From Chloroflexota bacterium (GTDB lineage Bacteria; Chloroflexota; Dormibacteria; CF-121): a stretch of DNA of 40,088 nucleotides. Location of the stretch: NCBI GenBank assembly GCA_005881215.1, contig VBDZ01000015.1, positions 1 to 40,088 of the forward strand, given 5' to 3'. Both the position numbers and the translations under genes were made by a program. Below, one piece after another: positions 39,846-40,088 of this stretch. Each line of letters begins with the position of its first letter. Positions within the stretch are counted from its first letter, which is position 1. The notes under the pieces are model-generated. The model did no database searches and had not been told where the DNA came from. It saw only the letters and a list, made by a program, of their open reading frames with translations.

Positions 39846-39997
39846 CGGCGGCGGACGAGGTACCGACGGCCGACGGCGATGAATACGACGCCCTGGACGA
39901 GGCGCTGATGGAGACGTTTCCGGCCAGCGATCCGATCGCGATATCGAGCCCCAGCCCGGCCCTCCCCCGCGAGCGGGGACGCCTGGAACCGTCGTAG
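39842..39997 (+). pseudogene. Start-less ORF with an ETFPASDP motif
   Basis: In one frame the sequence reads ADEVPTADGDEYDALDEAL, then METFPASDPIAI, up to TAG 39995-39997. EALMETFPASDP resembles the conserved core of a family of small acidic proteins. No ATG, GTG or TTG precedes this core in frame; only ATG 39908 inside it. The tail overlaps a CCCC/GGGG hairpin (39963-39979) like the recurrent repeats, so it may be a remnant disrupted by that element. Confidence 0.35.
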
Positions 39998-40014
39998 CGA
40001 ACCACGGCGCCAGG

Positions 40015-40088
40015 TCAGCGCCACCACGGTAAGCGCGCCGCCTCGACCGCGGCGTTGACCGGCTGCTCCAGGTCGGCTTTCAGGCGGG
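40015..40088 (-). CDS. Possible C-terminus of a gene running off the window
   Basis: On the minus strand the frame from the window edge reads RLKADLEQPVNAAVEAARL and PWWR, then TGA at 40017-40015. The composition looks like a real protein end, but only 23 residues are visible, so the family cannot be named. Confidence 0.3.
   Translation of the reverse strand, partial: RLKADLEQPVNAAVEAARLPWWR

Noticed and set aside
1-40088. tRNA-Sec, selA, selB or selD genes
   Set aside because: No long-variable-arm tRNA or Sec machinery protein was recognised in the window; their presence elsewhere remains to be tested.

Overview
The window is GC-rich DNA with tightly packed genes, often in ATGA or TGATG overlapping operons, and many GTG or TTG starts. 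The gene mix points to a free-living soil-type bacterium of the Chloroflexota / Dormibacterota / Actinobacteria neighbourhood: class F-like sortase, MoxR-DUF58-VWA, a zinc-free stand-alone S4, DUF222-HNH endonuclease with a Gram-positive-type SOS box, LLM flavin oxidoreductase, DUF5996, DUF6582 and SIP-type reductase. Phylum is inferred from gene content only. No rRNA, tRNA, CRISPR array, insertion sequence or phage was recognised.

The most interesting signal concerns OsmC-family peroxidases. Three OsmC paralogs are present. In two of them a catalytic cysteine codon is replaced by an in-frame TGA, and the reading frame continues through conserved OsmC sequence to the normal C-terminus. In the first gene (1466-1891, +) TGA sits at the second (CP motif) cysteine, residue 122. 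In the second (25229-25699, -) it sits at the first (peroxidatic) cysteine, residue 66. Each TGA is followed at bacterial-SECIS distance by a stem-loop with G in the first two loop positions; the first resembles the E. coli fdhF SECIS core closely. The third paralog (37355-37795, -) has ordinary cysteines at both positions. Both TGA genes are therefore read as candidate selenoproteins, with selenocysteine in reciprocal positions of one family. The Sec machinery is not in this window, so this is a prediction.

Layout. 1-2615: sortase fused to an Ig-like domain (5' cut), DoxX, OsmC(Sec), rpsD. 2671-5995: membrane protein, EamA exporter, ABC exporter. 6168-9077: MoxR-DUF58-VWA operon. 9046-13433: citrate synthase, YciI, a DHA2-type MFS exporter and a membrane protein divergent from a TetR regulator with a near-consensus sigma-70 promoter. 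13498-18888: a redox module of two small anchored Ser/Thr-rich proteins, a frameshifted DUF998 gene, an orphan histidine kinase, ApbE flavin transferase, a ferric-reductase-like membrane protein, a NuoF-like flavoprotein and a 3Fe-4S-type ferredoxin, probably carrying electrons between the cytoplasm and flavin or heme sites at the membrane. 18961-22693: a NarL-type two-component pair and an ABC-2 transporter. 22795-27944: small stress and redox genes (YciI, Mth938-like, DJ-1/PfpI, DinB-like, VOC, OsmC(Sec), SDR, DUF6582, SIP reductase). 28038-31020: Nramp-like transporter, a DedA remnant, proline racemase family. 31057-32339: LexA-box promoter and HNH endonuclease. 32374-36279: MarC, DUF2255, DUF5996, a small membrane protein, and a YceI gene paired with an OmpR-type regulator. 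36360-40088: Zn alcohol dehydrogenase, OsmC(Cys), LLM oxidoreductase, aldo/keto reductase and two fragments at the edge.

GC-rich CCCTCCCC/GGGGAGGG hairpins recur just downstream of several stop codons and probably act as terminators or belong to a dispersed repeat. One of them lies 12 nt after the read-through stop of the first OsmC gene, which also fits translation past its TGA.
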